Part shown: positions 1-5,556 of the stretch, in pieces
How positions within the stretch are numbered: position 1 is the first letter of the stretch
How the letters are laid out: every line of letters begins with the position of its first letter
NCBI GenBank assembly: GCA_019090765.1
Contig: JAHRVJ010000243.1
Span: forward strand, 1 to 5,556
Source of the DNA: Ilumatobacteraceae bacterium
GTDB taxonomy: Bacteria > Actinomycetota > Acidimicrobiia > Acidimicrobiales > Ilumatobacteraceae
Direction of reading: 5' to 3'
Length of the DNA: 5,556 nucleotides
The notes under the pieces: generated by a model
Database searches by the model: none
What the model was told of the DNA's origin: nothing
The model's input: the letters and a program-made list of their open reading frames with translations, nothing else
Made by a program: the position numbers and the translations under genes

Positions 1-926
1 AGGCGTTGATTGTCTGGAACGCGAACCCGCTTGTGGTGGTTCCCAATGCCGAACTCGTTCGTTCCGGACTTGAACGCGAAGACCTGTTCACCGTTGTCCA
101 CGATCTCTCGTTGACCGATACCGCCAAGTACGCAGACATCGTCCTACCCGCAACAAGCCAGCTCGAGGCCGATGACCTTGTTCAGCCGTGGGGTCACCTC
201 TGGATCGGTTGGAACAACGCGGCGATTGCCCCGGTCGGCGAGTCCTGTTCGAACCCGGAGTTGTTTCGCCGCTTGGCCAGCGCAATGGGCTATACCGAAC
301 CGTCGTTATTTGACGACAACGAGACATTGCTCAATCAGGTCCTGCCAGCCGACAAGCTCGAAGAGCTTCGCCGCGTCGGATGGATTCGCGCCGCATACCC
401 AGAAGACGGCCGCCCGTTTGGTGACGGAGTATTCGATACGCCGTCGGGTCGAGTAGAACTCGCCTCCGACACGATGGAGCAGCTTGGCCACTCTCGGGTG
501 CCTACGTTTGTGCCTCCCCGCGAAGGCCCCGGTGGCGACTCCGATTTGCTCGATCGTTACCCGCTCCAATTGCTGACGCCCAAGCAGCACACCAGGTTCC
601 TCAACTCCAGCTACTCGCAATCCCCCCGCCATTCCGGGCCCGAGGGATCGCCTTACATCGAACTATGCGATAAGGACGCCTCCGCTCGCGGACTCCAAGA
701 CGGATCCCCCGCCCGCGTCTGGAATGATCGCGCTTCGGTTCAGCTCCCAGTGCGGATAACCGAACGCCTGCAGCCCGGCGTGACGGCCATTCCGTTCGGT
801 TGGTGGCGCCACCAACACTCCGATGGCCGAACTGCAAACAGCCTCACCAACGACACCCTGACCGAGCGCGGTGGGGGTGTTGCGTACAGCGACACCCTCG
901 TTCAGATCGAGCCCGCACCTCAGTAA
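1..926 (+). CDS. Molybdopterin-dependent oxidoreductase (DMSO-reductase superfamily), C-terminal part, 5' end outside window
   Basis: C-terminal part of a bis-MGD molybdopterin oxidoreductase, a soluble-type redox enzyme of unknown substrate. The frame is open to the left edge and the sequence enters in mid-domain, so the TTG at position 6 is not the true start; the Fe-S and Mo-ligand regions lie outside. Counting from that TTG, residues 2-8 (IVWNANP) and 36-57 (LTDTAKYADIVLPATSQLE region) are hallmarks of the catalytic domain of this superfamily: the TDTA..ADIVLP block followed by a conserved Glu. Residues 76-95 (PVGES.SNPELFRRLA) are also typical. Residues ~185-302 form the C-terminal dinucleotide-binding beta-barrel, with the family-like HTRFLNSSY at 195-203. 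The gene ends at TAA 924-926. No subunit or cofactor-synthesis gene follows, so the substrate cannot be inferred. The superfamily is certain; the subfamily (COG0243-type, not a named reductase) is uncertain. Confidence 0.93.
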   Translation, partial: ALIVWNANPLVVVPNAELVRSGLEREDLFTVVHDLSLTDTAKYADIVLPATSQLEADDLVQPWGHLWIGWNNAAIAPVGESCSNPELFRRLASAMGYTEPSLFDDNETLLNQVLPADKLEELRRVGWIRAAYPEDGRPFGDGVFDTPSGRVELASDTMEQLGHSRVPTFVPPREGPGGDSDLLDRYPLQLLTPKQHTRFLNSSYSQSPRHSGPEGSPYIELCDKDASARGLQDGSPARVWNDRASVQLPVRITERLQPGVTAIPFGWWRHQHSDGRTANSLTNDTLTERGGGVAYSDTLVQIEPAPQ

Positions 927-938
927 CTACTGCCCGCG

Positions 939-960
939 CGGCCAATCGACCCGAGGGCCG
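939..960 (+). terminator. Possible stem-loop after the molybdopterin oxidoreductase gene
   Basis: Thirteen to thirty-four bases after the TAA, CGGCC (939-943) can pair with GGCCG (956-960). Inside it TCG (946-948) can pair with CGA (952-954), across a small internal loop. No T-run follows, so this would be a U-less, actinobacterial-style terminator at best. A chance GC-rich hairpin is also possible. Confidence 0.28.
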
Positions 961-986
961 TCACCCATCTGCGCCACAGTGCTCGG

Positions 987-992
987 TATCCT
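987..992 (+). promoter_or_regulatory. Candidate -10 element (TATCCT) for a leaderless transcript of the MgtE-like gene
   Basis: TATCCT fits the actinobacterial TANNNT -10 consensus. It ends 6 nt before the A of the ATG at 999, which is where transcription would be expected to begin. The bases before this ATG contain no Shine-Dalgarno sequence, which fits a leaderless mRNA. I see no convincing -35 box, so this is inference from spacing. Confidence 0.33.
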
Positions 993-998
993 GCCGCG

Positions 999-2252
999 AT
1001 GGCCGCTGATCTGATCTACGCGTTCAGAGTGATGCGACTACCGCTGCTCGACGCGGGCGGCGCACCAATTGGTCGGATACAGGACATCGTTGCAATTCCC
1101 GGCCGAGCGGTGCGGGGCAGCAAACCCGCGATCCCACCACGAGTCGTTGGGTTTGTCGCCAACAGCCAGCGCCGCAAGATCTTCGTCAGCGCCAACCGGA
1201 TCGCCGAGATCAACAGCGACGGAGCCCGCCTACAGAGCTGGGACGTCGATCTGAACCCGTTCAAACACCGCTCAGGCGAAGTGCTGATCGGCGAAGACCT
1301 GATCGACCGCCGCGTCGACGACGAAACCGTCAGCGACATCGCGCTACGGCCGCACAGCGATGCACGAGAAACATGGTGGGTGATTGACAAGGTCAGGCTG
1401 GCCCGCAAGAGCAGTCTGCGTCGCCGTCCGAGCTATCGGCTCGTTGACTACGACGAAGTTCCGGCCCTCTTCGACTCTGCGACCGAGATGCAAGCCGAGG
1501 CCGCACGCCTGCGTGAGTTACACCCAGCAGAGGTTGCCGCAGTCGTGCGCGCCCTACCTGTTGATCAGCGACGCCAACTTGCTGAGGCAATGGATGACGA
1601 ACGCCTCGCGGATGTACTTGAGGAACTACCCGAAACCGAGCAGATCAACATCGTCGAACAACTCGACCTCGACCGGCTGGTTGGTGTGTTCGACGAAATG
1701 GAGTTCGACGACCTCGCCGACCTGATCGGCGAGATGGCGCCAGCCGACCAGGAACGCATGCTCGACGTGATGGACGACGACGACGCCGAGGTCGTTCGCA
1801 ATCTTCTCTCATACGAGGAGGGCACAGCCGGAGGCCTGATGACACCTGAAGTCATCATCCTCGGCCCCGACTCAACGGTCGCTGAGGCACTTGCCCAGAT
1901 TCGCAATCCCCATTGGGTGGTCAGCATCGCCGCTCAGGTCTTCGTCTCACAGGCCCCATACAAAGCGCCGACAGGAAAGCTGCTCGGTGTTGTTCACTTT
2001 CAGCGACTTCTGCGCGAGCCATCGAGCATGGAACTCGGCCGCTTGCTGGCCGACGACCCCACTCTGTCTCCAAACAGCACAGACCGGGAAGTCGCTGAGA
2101 TGCTGGCCAGCTACGACCTGCTGGCAGTCGCGGTCTGCGACGATGCGCAACGCTTGCTTGGCGCCGTCACTGTCGACGATGTGATCGACCGCATGCTCGG
2201 ATCTGGGTGGCGCACGCGCCACGCCCCGAGACAATCACGGAGCGACGAGTAA
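999..2252 (+). CDS. PRC-barrel / MgtE_N / CBS-domain protein (MgtE-like cytosolic regulator without the channel domain)
   Basis: A 417-residue soluble protein. Residues ~4-90 form a PRC-barrel-like beta domain. Residues ~165-268 are a very acidic helical MgtE_N repeat (LPETEQINIVEQL, FDEMEFDDLADLIGEM, a DDDD run at 259-262). The conserved connector YEEGTAGGLMTPE spans 272-284, and two CBS domains cover ~285-340 and ~345-400. In MgtE Mg2+ channels the N and CBS domains sense Mg2+ and gate a five-helix pore. Here the protein ends after the CBS pair with no membrane segment, so it cannot itself be a channel. I recall M. tuberculosis Rv1232c as the same type. ATG 999 was chosen because the PRC-like motif begins within about ten residues; ATG 1032 would cut into it. 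The stop overlaps the next start (TAATG), indicating translational coupling to the DUF1003 gene. A sensor of Mg2+ or adenine nucleotides is inferred; the architecture is clear. Confidence 0.93.
   Translation: MAADLIYAFRVMRLPLLDAGGAPIGRIQDIVAIPGRAVRGSKPAIPPRVVGFVANSQRRKIFVSANRIAEINSDGARLQSWDVDLNPFKHRSGEVLIGEDLIDRRVDDETVSDIALRPHSDARETWWVIDKVRLARKSSLRRRPSYRLVDYDEVPALFDSATEMQAEAARLRELHPAEVAAVVRALPVDQRRQLAEAMDDERLADVLEELPETEQINIVEQLDLDRLVGVFDEMEFDDLADLIGEMAPADQERMLDVMDDDDAEVVRNLLSYEEGTAGGLMTPEVIILGPDSTVAEALAQIRNPHWVVSIAAQVFVSQAPYKAPTGKLLGVVHFQRLLREPSSMELGRLLADDPTLSPNSTDREVAEMLASYDLLAVAVCDDAQRLLGAVTVDDVIDRMLGSGWRTRHAPRQSRSDE
2239..2242 (+). promoter_or_regulatory. Ribosome binding site GGAG that fixes the DUF1003 start
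   Basis: GGAG lies 9 nt before the ATG at 2252 and sits inside the last codons of the upstream gene. It supports the 2252 start over an in-frame ATG at 2207, which would overlap the preceding gene by 46 nt. Confidence 0.55.
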
Positions 2253-2803
2253 TGAAGCGCCGTGAAGACCTCAGCACACCACGCACATCGCGGCGCGTCG
2301 GGATGCAATACGACCCCGAGGTATTCGGGGCCTTCAGTGAGTCGATCGCCAATTTCCTCGGCACGGCACGGTTCCTGGTCTGGCAAACAGGAGTAATCGT
2401 CGGTTGGATCGCGTTCAACCTGCTCGCTCCTGAAGACGTCCAGTTCGACCCCTGGGACCGCGGACTCGTACTCCTCACACTGGTGCTTTCCGTTCAAGCT
2501 TCCTACGCCGCTCCGCTAATACTGCTCGCGCAAGATCGCCAGGAACGTCGCGAACGGCTCTCTTCAGAGACCGATCGGGAGGTTGCAGAACGCACCCAGG
2601 CCGACACCGAGTTCCTGGCTCGCGAGATCGCTGGCGTCCGGCTTTCACTGTCAGACATGGTCACCGGCGAAGACCTCGACAATCGACTTGACCGGCTCAC
2701 CGACGTGGTTGAACGCCTAACAGACCAAGTGGAACGGCTTACCAGTCAGGGAGCCGAGATTGCGACCGCTCGTGACACGCCCGAGCCACACGAACAGCGG
2801 TAG
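2252..2803 (+). CDS. DUF1003 family membrane protein with C-terminal coiled coil
   Basis: A 183-residue protein of the DUF1003 (COG4420) family, whose function is unknown. Visible hallmarks are FGAFSESIANFLGTARFLV before the first membrane segment (~40-58, with GWIAFN at 51-56), FDPWD at 65-69, a second segment at ~71-93, and the family-like APLILLAQDRQ ending it. Both ends should therefore be cytosolic. Residues ~95-167 are charged and helical. L142, L146, L149, V153, L156, V160 and L163 follow 4-3 heptad spacing, so the tail probably oligomerises or binds a partner. The start at ATG 2252 overlaps the previous stop codon by one base and has its own GGAG. The gene is therefore coupled to the MgtE-like protein; a joint Mg2+ or envelope role is only inferred from this. 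The family assignment is secure. Confidence 0.93.
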   Translation: MKRREDLSTPRTSRRVGMQYDPEVFGAFSESIANFLGTARFLVWQTGVIVGWIAFNLLAPEDVQFDPWDRGLVLLTLVLSVQASYAAPLILLAQDRQERRERLSSETDREVAERTQADTEFLAREIAGVRLSLSDMVTGEDLDNRLDRLTDVVERLTDQVERLTSQGAEIATARDTPEPHEQR

Positions 2804-2807
2804 AAGT

Positions 2808-2831
2808 TCAGGCTCCAATACGGAGCACTGA
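2808..2831. terminator. Bulged hairpin at the convergent junction, possible bidirectional terminator
   Basis: TCAGGCTCC (2808-2816), loop AATAC, then GGAGC and CTGA (2822-2831) with A2827 bulged: nine pairs. It begins 5 nt after the DUF1003 stop and contains the TGA stop (2808-2810) of the opposite gene in its stem. There is no T-tract on either side, so the terminator role is inferred from position alone. Confidence 0.38.
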
Positions 2832-3767
2832 GGGGACGCCCGTGAACTCCTGCAGTCGAACACCGAGCCGCTCAATCGACTGCAGCAAGCTAGTGGTATT
2901 GAGCCGAGCATCACTTGGTCTGATAACCCCAACTGGCAGTTCGTCTCTCAGCCAGCTACCCACGAAGGATGTCGCTGTTGCGGCCGCGACCGTGCCGACC
3001 AACTCTGCGACACCAAGAATCATCGTGGTCCGACCGCCAGAATCGTCGCTGCCCCGAACTTCAACGCGTACAGCGCCAACACCACCCTCTCGGTGAGGTC
3101 GGCTGAGCATTGGCAAGCGTGCCGTAAGGCGGTCACGTCGATTGGCGGAGATCCGCTCACTCAAACGAATGGCGTCGGGAAAGTCCTCGTGCAGCAGCAA
3201 CGGGGAAGGAATCTCGGCAAAATAGCAGTCGTAGGCACCGACTGGCTCGGGGAACCAACACAATTCTCGTCCTGATCCCGCCGGCGGCCGAACCCAGCGG
3301 CCGTCTTGGTACCCGAGTGCCCGGCCAGCTAGTGCTCGGTGCTGGTGACGAGCACAACTCGGGCCAGCTGTCCCATGGAGGGAGACATGGATCTCATCGC
3401 TACTGGCCATCTGTGAAACGAGGTAGCGAGCGAGTAGTCCGGTTAATCCGGGCGACATCCCCGCGCCAACCACCAACGAAGCGCCAGCGGACTCGGCATC
3501 TCCATCGAGATCAAGCAACGCTCGAACATCATCGAGATCATCACTGATCGAGATTACGGAAATGCCGCGGCGAACGAGATCGGCGGCAAGCTCCGCATGG
3601 CCGCCAGAATGCGCGAGCACAGCGAGGCTGCAACCGTGTAAATCCTTAAGGTTGCGCCGCGTATCGACGTGGACGACAGAACCTCCATCGGCCACCAATG
3701 GAAGGCGCTGGGCGATTCTGCCACCAACCACGCCGTCACCGACCAGAGCGATGGAGTCCGCGTTCAC
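2808..3767 (-). CDS. Saccharopine-dehydrogenase-like NAD(P)-binding Rossmann protein
   Basis: A 319-residue cytosolic protein. It begins with a Rossmann beta-alpha-beta unit: ALVGDGVVGGRIAQ (7-20) contains GxGxxG (G10, G12, G15), and VVHVDTRR (31-38) ends strand 2 with Asp35, the usual ligand of the adenosine ribose in NAD-preferring folds. GAGMSPGLTGLLARYL (101-116) matches the 'GAG..PGL..LLAR' turn of saccharopine dehydrogenase-like reductases. Residues ~120-270 would be the catalytic/dimerisation part, with conspicuous GRELCWFPEPVGAYDCY (166-182) and NRRDRLTARLPML (209-221); I cannot link these to a known substrate. Start GTG 3767 overlaps the TGA of the upstream small gene (GTGA) and lacks a Shine-Dalgarno, so translation probably depends on coupling. 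True lysine biosynthesis or degradation is unlikely from this divergent C-terminal half. The fold is confident; the reaction is unknown. Confidence 0.85.
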   Translation of the reverse strand: MNADSIALVGDGVVGGRIAQRLPLVADGGSVVHVDTRRNLKDLHGCSLAVLAHSGGHAELAADLVRRGISVISISDDLDDVRALLDLDGDAESAGASLVVGAGMSPGLTGLLARYLVSQMASSDEIHVSLHGTAGPSCARHQHRALAGRALGYQDGRWVRPPAGSGRELCWFPEPVGAYDCYFAEIPSPLLLHEDFPDAIRLSERISANRRDRLTARLPMLSRPHREGGVGAVRVEVRGSDDSGGRTTMILGVAELVGTVAAATATSFVGSWLRDELPVGVIRPSDARLNTTSLLQSIERLGVRLQEFTGVPSVLRIGA

Positions 3768-3898
3768 TGCTCGGGGAGGTCCAACGGGCGCCAGCCACCG
3801 TGCTGGGGAGGGGTTCCTCCAGATCCTCGTGCACGCAATACCCCCGCGACCAGGCCAGCAAGGAAGATCGCCGAGGCCACCCTTCGAATCAGTTTCAC
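3764..3898 (-). CDS. Small (44 aa) single-helix membrane protein, uncharacterised
   Basis: A short gene running from GTG 3898 to TGA 3766-3764. Reading M for the GTG, the product begins MKLIRRVASAIFLAGLVAG. It has a basic N-terminus (K2, R5, R6), a short hydrophobic helix (~7-21), basic residues R22 and R24, then a Gly/Pro-rich tail with GGTPPQHGGW and RPLDLPEQ at the end. The charges flanking the helix do not give a clear orientation; the helix could also be an uncleaved or cleaved signal sequence, but no convincing signal-peptidase site is visible. Evidence for coding: start and stop are bounded by an in-frame TAA just upstream (rc of 3911-3913 region), the 4-nt GTGA overlap with the Rossmann gene, and the protein-like composition. 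No Shine-Dalgarno precedes the GTG. I recognise no named family; the function is unknown, perhaps a membrane anchor or partner for the downstream enzyme. Confidence 0.68.
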   Translation of the reverse strand: MKLIRRVASAIFLAGLVAGVLRARGSGGTPPQHGGWRPLDLPEQ

Positions 3899-3955
3899 GA
3901 GGAGAGATGCTTAATGCTTCGGGCCGGGGCTTGGACTCGCAATCTCATCGGCCGG

Positions 3956-3986
3956 AGCGTACCCGGTGACACGATCGGGTGGTCAG
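3956..3986 (-). promoter_or_regulatory. Weak candidate promoter for the small membrane gene and Rossmann gene
   Basis: On the minus strand, CTGACC (3986-3981) and TACGCT (3961-3956, fits TANNNT) are 19 nt apart and precede the GTG at 3898 by about 57 nt. The -35-like box covers the TGA of the flippase-like gene. The spacing is long and the match partial. Read-through from the gene upstream is an equally good explanation. Confidence 0.2.
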
Positions 3987-5556
3987 ATCTCACCATGGCG
4001 TTCCATCCAAACAAACGTGTACCAACCAGGCAGAATCGGTAGCCAGAAAGTTCCGAGTCGGAAGGTGAGCACTGCTCCCACAGCCGGACCATGATCCATC
4101 CCGAATCCCGCCAGCGTCGCGATCATCGCAGCTTCAATTGCCCCGATTCCACCTGGTGTGGGCGCAACGGTGGCGATCGTTACCGCAACTAGGAAGGCGG
4201 TGCAGATCGCAGGAATGCTGATCCCGCCTCCGAAGGCTGCGACTGAGAAGGCCAATGTGGCGGCGTAGGTGAGGGTGACCATCAGCGACCCGCCGAACAG
4301 GGCGAGCACTCGCACCGGGTCGGTGAACACAGTGCCAAGGTGACCGCCAGCGGACTTAAGAACGCCAACAATCGGTCCAATCACTCGATGCCGGATCGGC
4401 CGAATCAGCAACAATCCCCCACATAAGGCGAGTACAACCGCAATTACGACCAGTGTTCTGCTGGCACTCGGCAACTCGAAGTCACCCACACCAACCTGGC
4501 CCGTCCACGAGACGAAGGCGAACAGCAACCCAACATGAACAACCACACCAGCAACGGCGTTCAGACCAACGGCAGAACTTGCGGCGGACGTCTTGAATCC
4601 AGCTTTCTGGAGGAACCTGACTCCCAGAGCAAGGCCGCCGGCATTAGCTGGAGCGACGAGCGCGGTAAACGAAGAAGCCAACTGACTACGCATGGTCGCT
4701 AAGACCGGTAGCGACATCGAGTATGCGCCCAACGCAGAGACAGTCGCAAAGACGTAGGTGAGAGCTGATCCTGCAAGCACCGCAGGTAGCCACCACAGGT
4801 TGGCTGTTCGGACGGCATCGGCAGTCTGGTCGATGTTCGCGAGCTGCGGCAGTAGCGAATAGAACGCCAGGCTGCCCGCAAGGATCATCAAGACGGTTCG
4901 GATCTTGATCCGTTCGAGCTTCTCGAGTTCGATTTCCGGTGCGCCGGTCGCTCCGCGTGCAGCCGCCGCAAGCTCGTCGATAAGTGACTTCTGCTTGTTC
5001 ACCAGTCGTCGTACATCTGGAGCCAATGCCAGCGGTTGCAGTTGGGGGAGGCATTCGGCAACTACCTCAGGGCCAAGAACCTCAACAGCGCTCGACACTG
5101 TGTCGTCAACCCCGATTCGGGCGGCAACACTCACTAGTAAGCCCGCCAAGTCCCGAGCGAAGTCACGATCGTCGGCCGCGACTTCGGCTCGGTCAAAGTC
5201 GATAATCGTGAGGTCGCCGTTGTTCCCAATGAGGATGTTCAGCAGCGAAAGGTTCCGATGCGCGATCCGCGCGGTTCTAAGCAAACCCAGCTGAGACCAG
5301 AGTTGATTGAGAACGGGTCTGGTGAGCTCTCCGGGGTCGACTTGGGCTAGAGGAACGGCGTCGACTTCGAGATACGCCAAGAACACTGAGCCACTATCAG
5401 TCTCACCCAAAGCGGCTACATCAGGAGTCGATACACCGCGATCGCGAGCGACACTGGCGGCATAGGCCTCGTGCTCGGCGCGTCGCTTAAGGCTGCTGAA
5501 GGGCAGCTTCAGTTCAGATGATCGCAGGCGAACAAAATCCCACAACCGGTTGAGTA
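3983..5556 (-). CDS. Kinase-like / LPG-synthase-TM (flippase-like) fusion membrane protein, N-terminus outside window
   Basis: At least 520 residues; the frame stays open to the right edge, so the TTG at 5545 is unlikely to be the start. Numbering from it, residues 1-~200 resemble the fused protein-kinase-like domain common before this membrane domain in Actinomycetota. They show the helix-C block RRAEHEAYAA (21-30), catalytic-loop-like AHRNLSLLNILI (95-106) and metal-loop-like IIDFD (114-118); the beta-3 Lys would lie beyond the edge. Residues ~215-510 contain eight or so hydrophobic segments. The LPG_synthase_TM/UPF0104 signature PTPGGIGAIE is at 462-471, and an earlier half-motif APANAGGLALGVRFL is at 298-312. 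The membrane domain is that of MprF and related lipid-handling proteins, which suggests export or flipping of a lipid-linked product; the substrate is unknown. The lysyl-transferase domain of MprF is absent. HRN instead of HRD and DFD instead of DFG suggest a weak or non-catalytic kinase. Stop TGA 3985-3983. Confidence 0.9.
   Translation of the reverse strand, partial: LNRLWDFVRLRSSELKLPFSSLKRRAEHEAYAASVARDRGVSTPDVAALGETDSGSVFLAYLEVDAVPLAQVDPGELTRPVLNQLWSQLGLLRTARIAHRNLSLLNILIGNNGDLTIIDFDRAEVAADDRDFARDLAGLLVSVAARIGVDDTVSSAVEVLGPEVVAECLPQLQPLALAPDVRRLVNKQKSLIDELAAAARGATGAPEIELEKLERIKIRTVLMILAGSLAFYSLLPQLANIDQTADAVRTANLWWLPAVLAGSALTYVFATVSALGAYSMSLPVLATMRSQLASSFTALVAPANAGGLALGVRFLQKAGFKTSAASSAVGLNAVAGVVVHVGLLFAFVSWTGQVGVGDFELPSASRTLVVIAVVLALCGGLLLIRPIRHRVIGPIVGVLKSAGGHLGTVFTDPVRVLALFGGSLMVTLTYAATLAFSVAAFGGGISIPAICTAFLVAVTIATVAPTPGGIGAIEAAMIATLAGFGMDHGPAVGAVLTFRLGTFWLPILPGWYTFVWMERHGEI

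Noticed and set aside
306..632. Minus-strand open frame of 108 codons inside the molybdoenzyme gene
   Set aside because: Antisense shadow of a clearly conserved coding region; no recognisable domain.
2207..2251. Upstream ATG for the DUF1003 gene
   Set aside because: It would give a 46-nt overlap with the previous gene and adds no family motif; ATG 2252 has GGAG and the common TAATG junction.
3880..3900. tRNA-like TTCGAAT sequence
   Set aside because: The flanking bases do not form a T-arm stem on either strand and no anticodon or acceptor stem can be drawn; it lies inside the small coding gene.
3562..3969. Plus-strand open frame of 135 codons, with AGGAG before an internal ATG at 3907
   Set aside because: It lies antisense to the Rossmann and small membrane genes, its composition (Arg/Pro/Ser-rich) is that of a shadow frame, and AGGAG is only 2 nt from the ATG.
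3961..3980. ACCCG...CGGGT inverted repeat as terminator of the flippase-like gene
   Set aside because: Only five pairs with a ten-base loop and no T-run; too weak to call.

Overview
The window reads as ordinary chromosomal DNA of a GC-rich actinobacterium (roughly 60% G+C by eye). Three things support this: a PRC-barrel/MgtE_N/CBS protein coupled to a DUF1003 membrane protein (as I recall, the mycobacterial Rv1232c-Rv1231c order), a kinase-like/LPG-synthase-TM fusion typical of Actinomycetota, and several starts without Shine-Dalgarno sequences. The Rossmann protein reminds me of proteins in Acidimicrobiia, so that class is my best guess, from memory only.

Layout. Plus strand: (1) the C-terminal ~307 residues of a molybdopterin oxidoreductase, cut by the left edge; (2) after 72 nt with a hairpin and a possible leaderless promoter, a channel-less MgtE-like protein; (3) overlapping its stop codon by one base (TAATG), a DUF1003 two-helix membrane protein with a coiled-coil tail. 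Minus strand, read from the right edge leftwards: (4) a kinase-like/flippase-like fusion whose N-terminus lies beyond the window; (5) after 84 nt, a 44-residue single-helix membrane protein that is easily missed; (6) overlapping it by 4 nt (GTGA), a saccharopine-dehydrogenase-like Rossmann protein. The two blocks converge, with only 4 nt between the DUF1003 and Rossmann stop codons. A bulged hairpin sits at this junction.

How the genes may work together. Genes 2 and 3 look like a translationally coupled pair: a cytosolic, probably Mg2+- or nucleotide-responsive sensor and a small membrane partner. Genes 5 and 6 look like another coupled pair of unknown function, possibly co-transcribed with gene 4. 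No mobile element, CRISPR array, tRNA or rRNA was found. The least described items are the 44-residue protein with its Rossmann partner, and the degenerate kinase motif (HRN, DFD) of the fusion protein.
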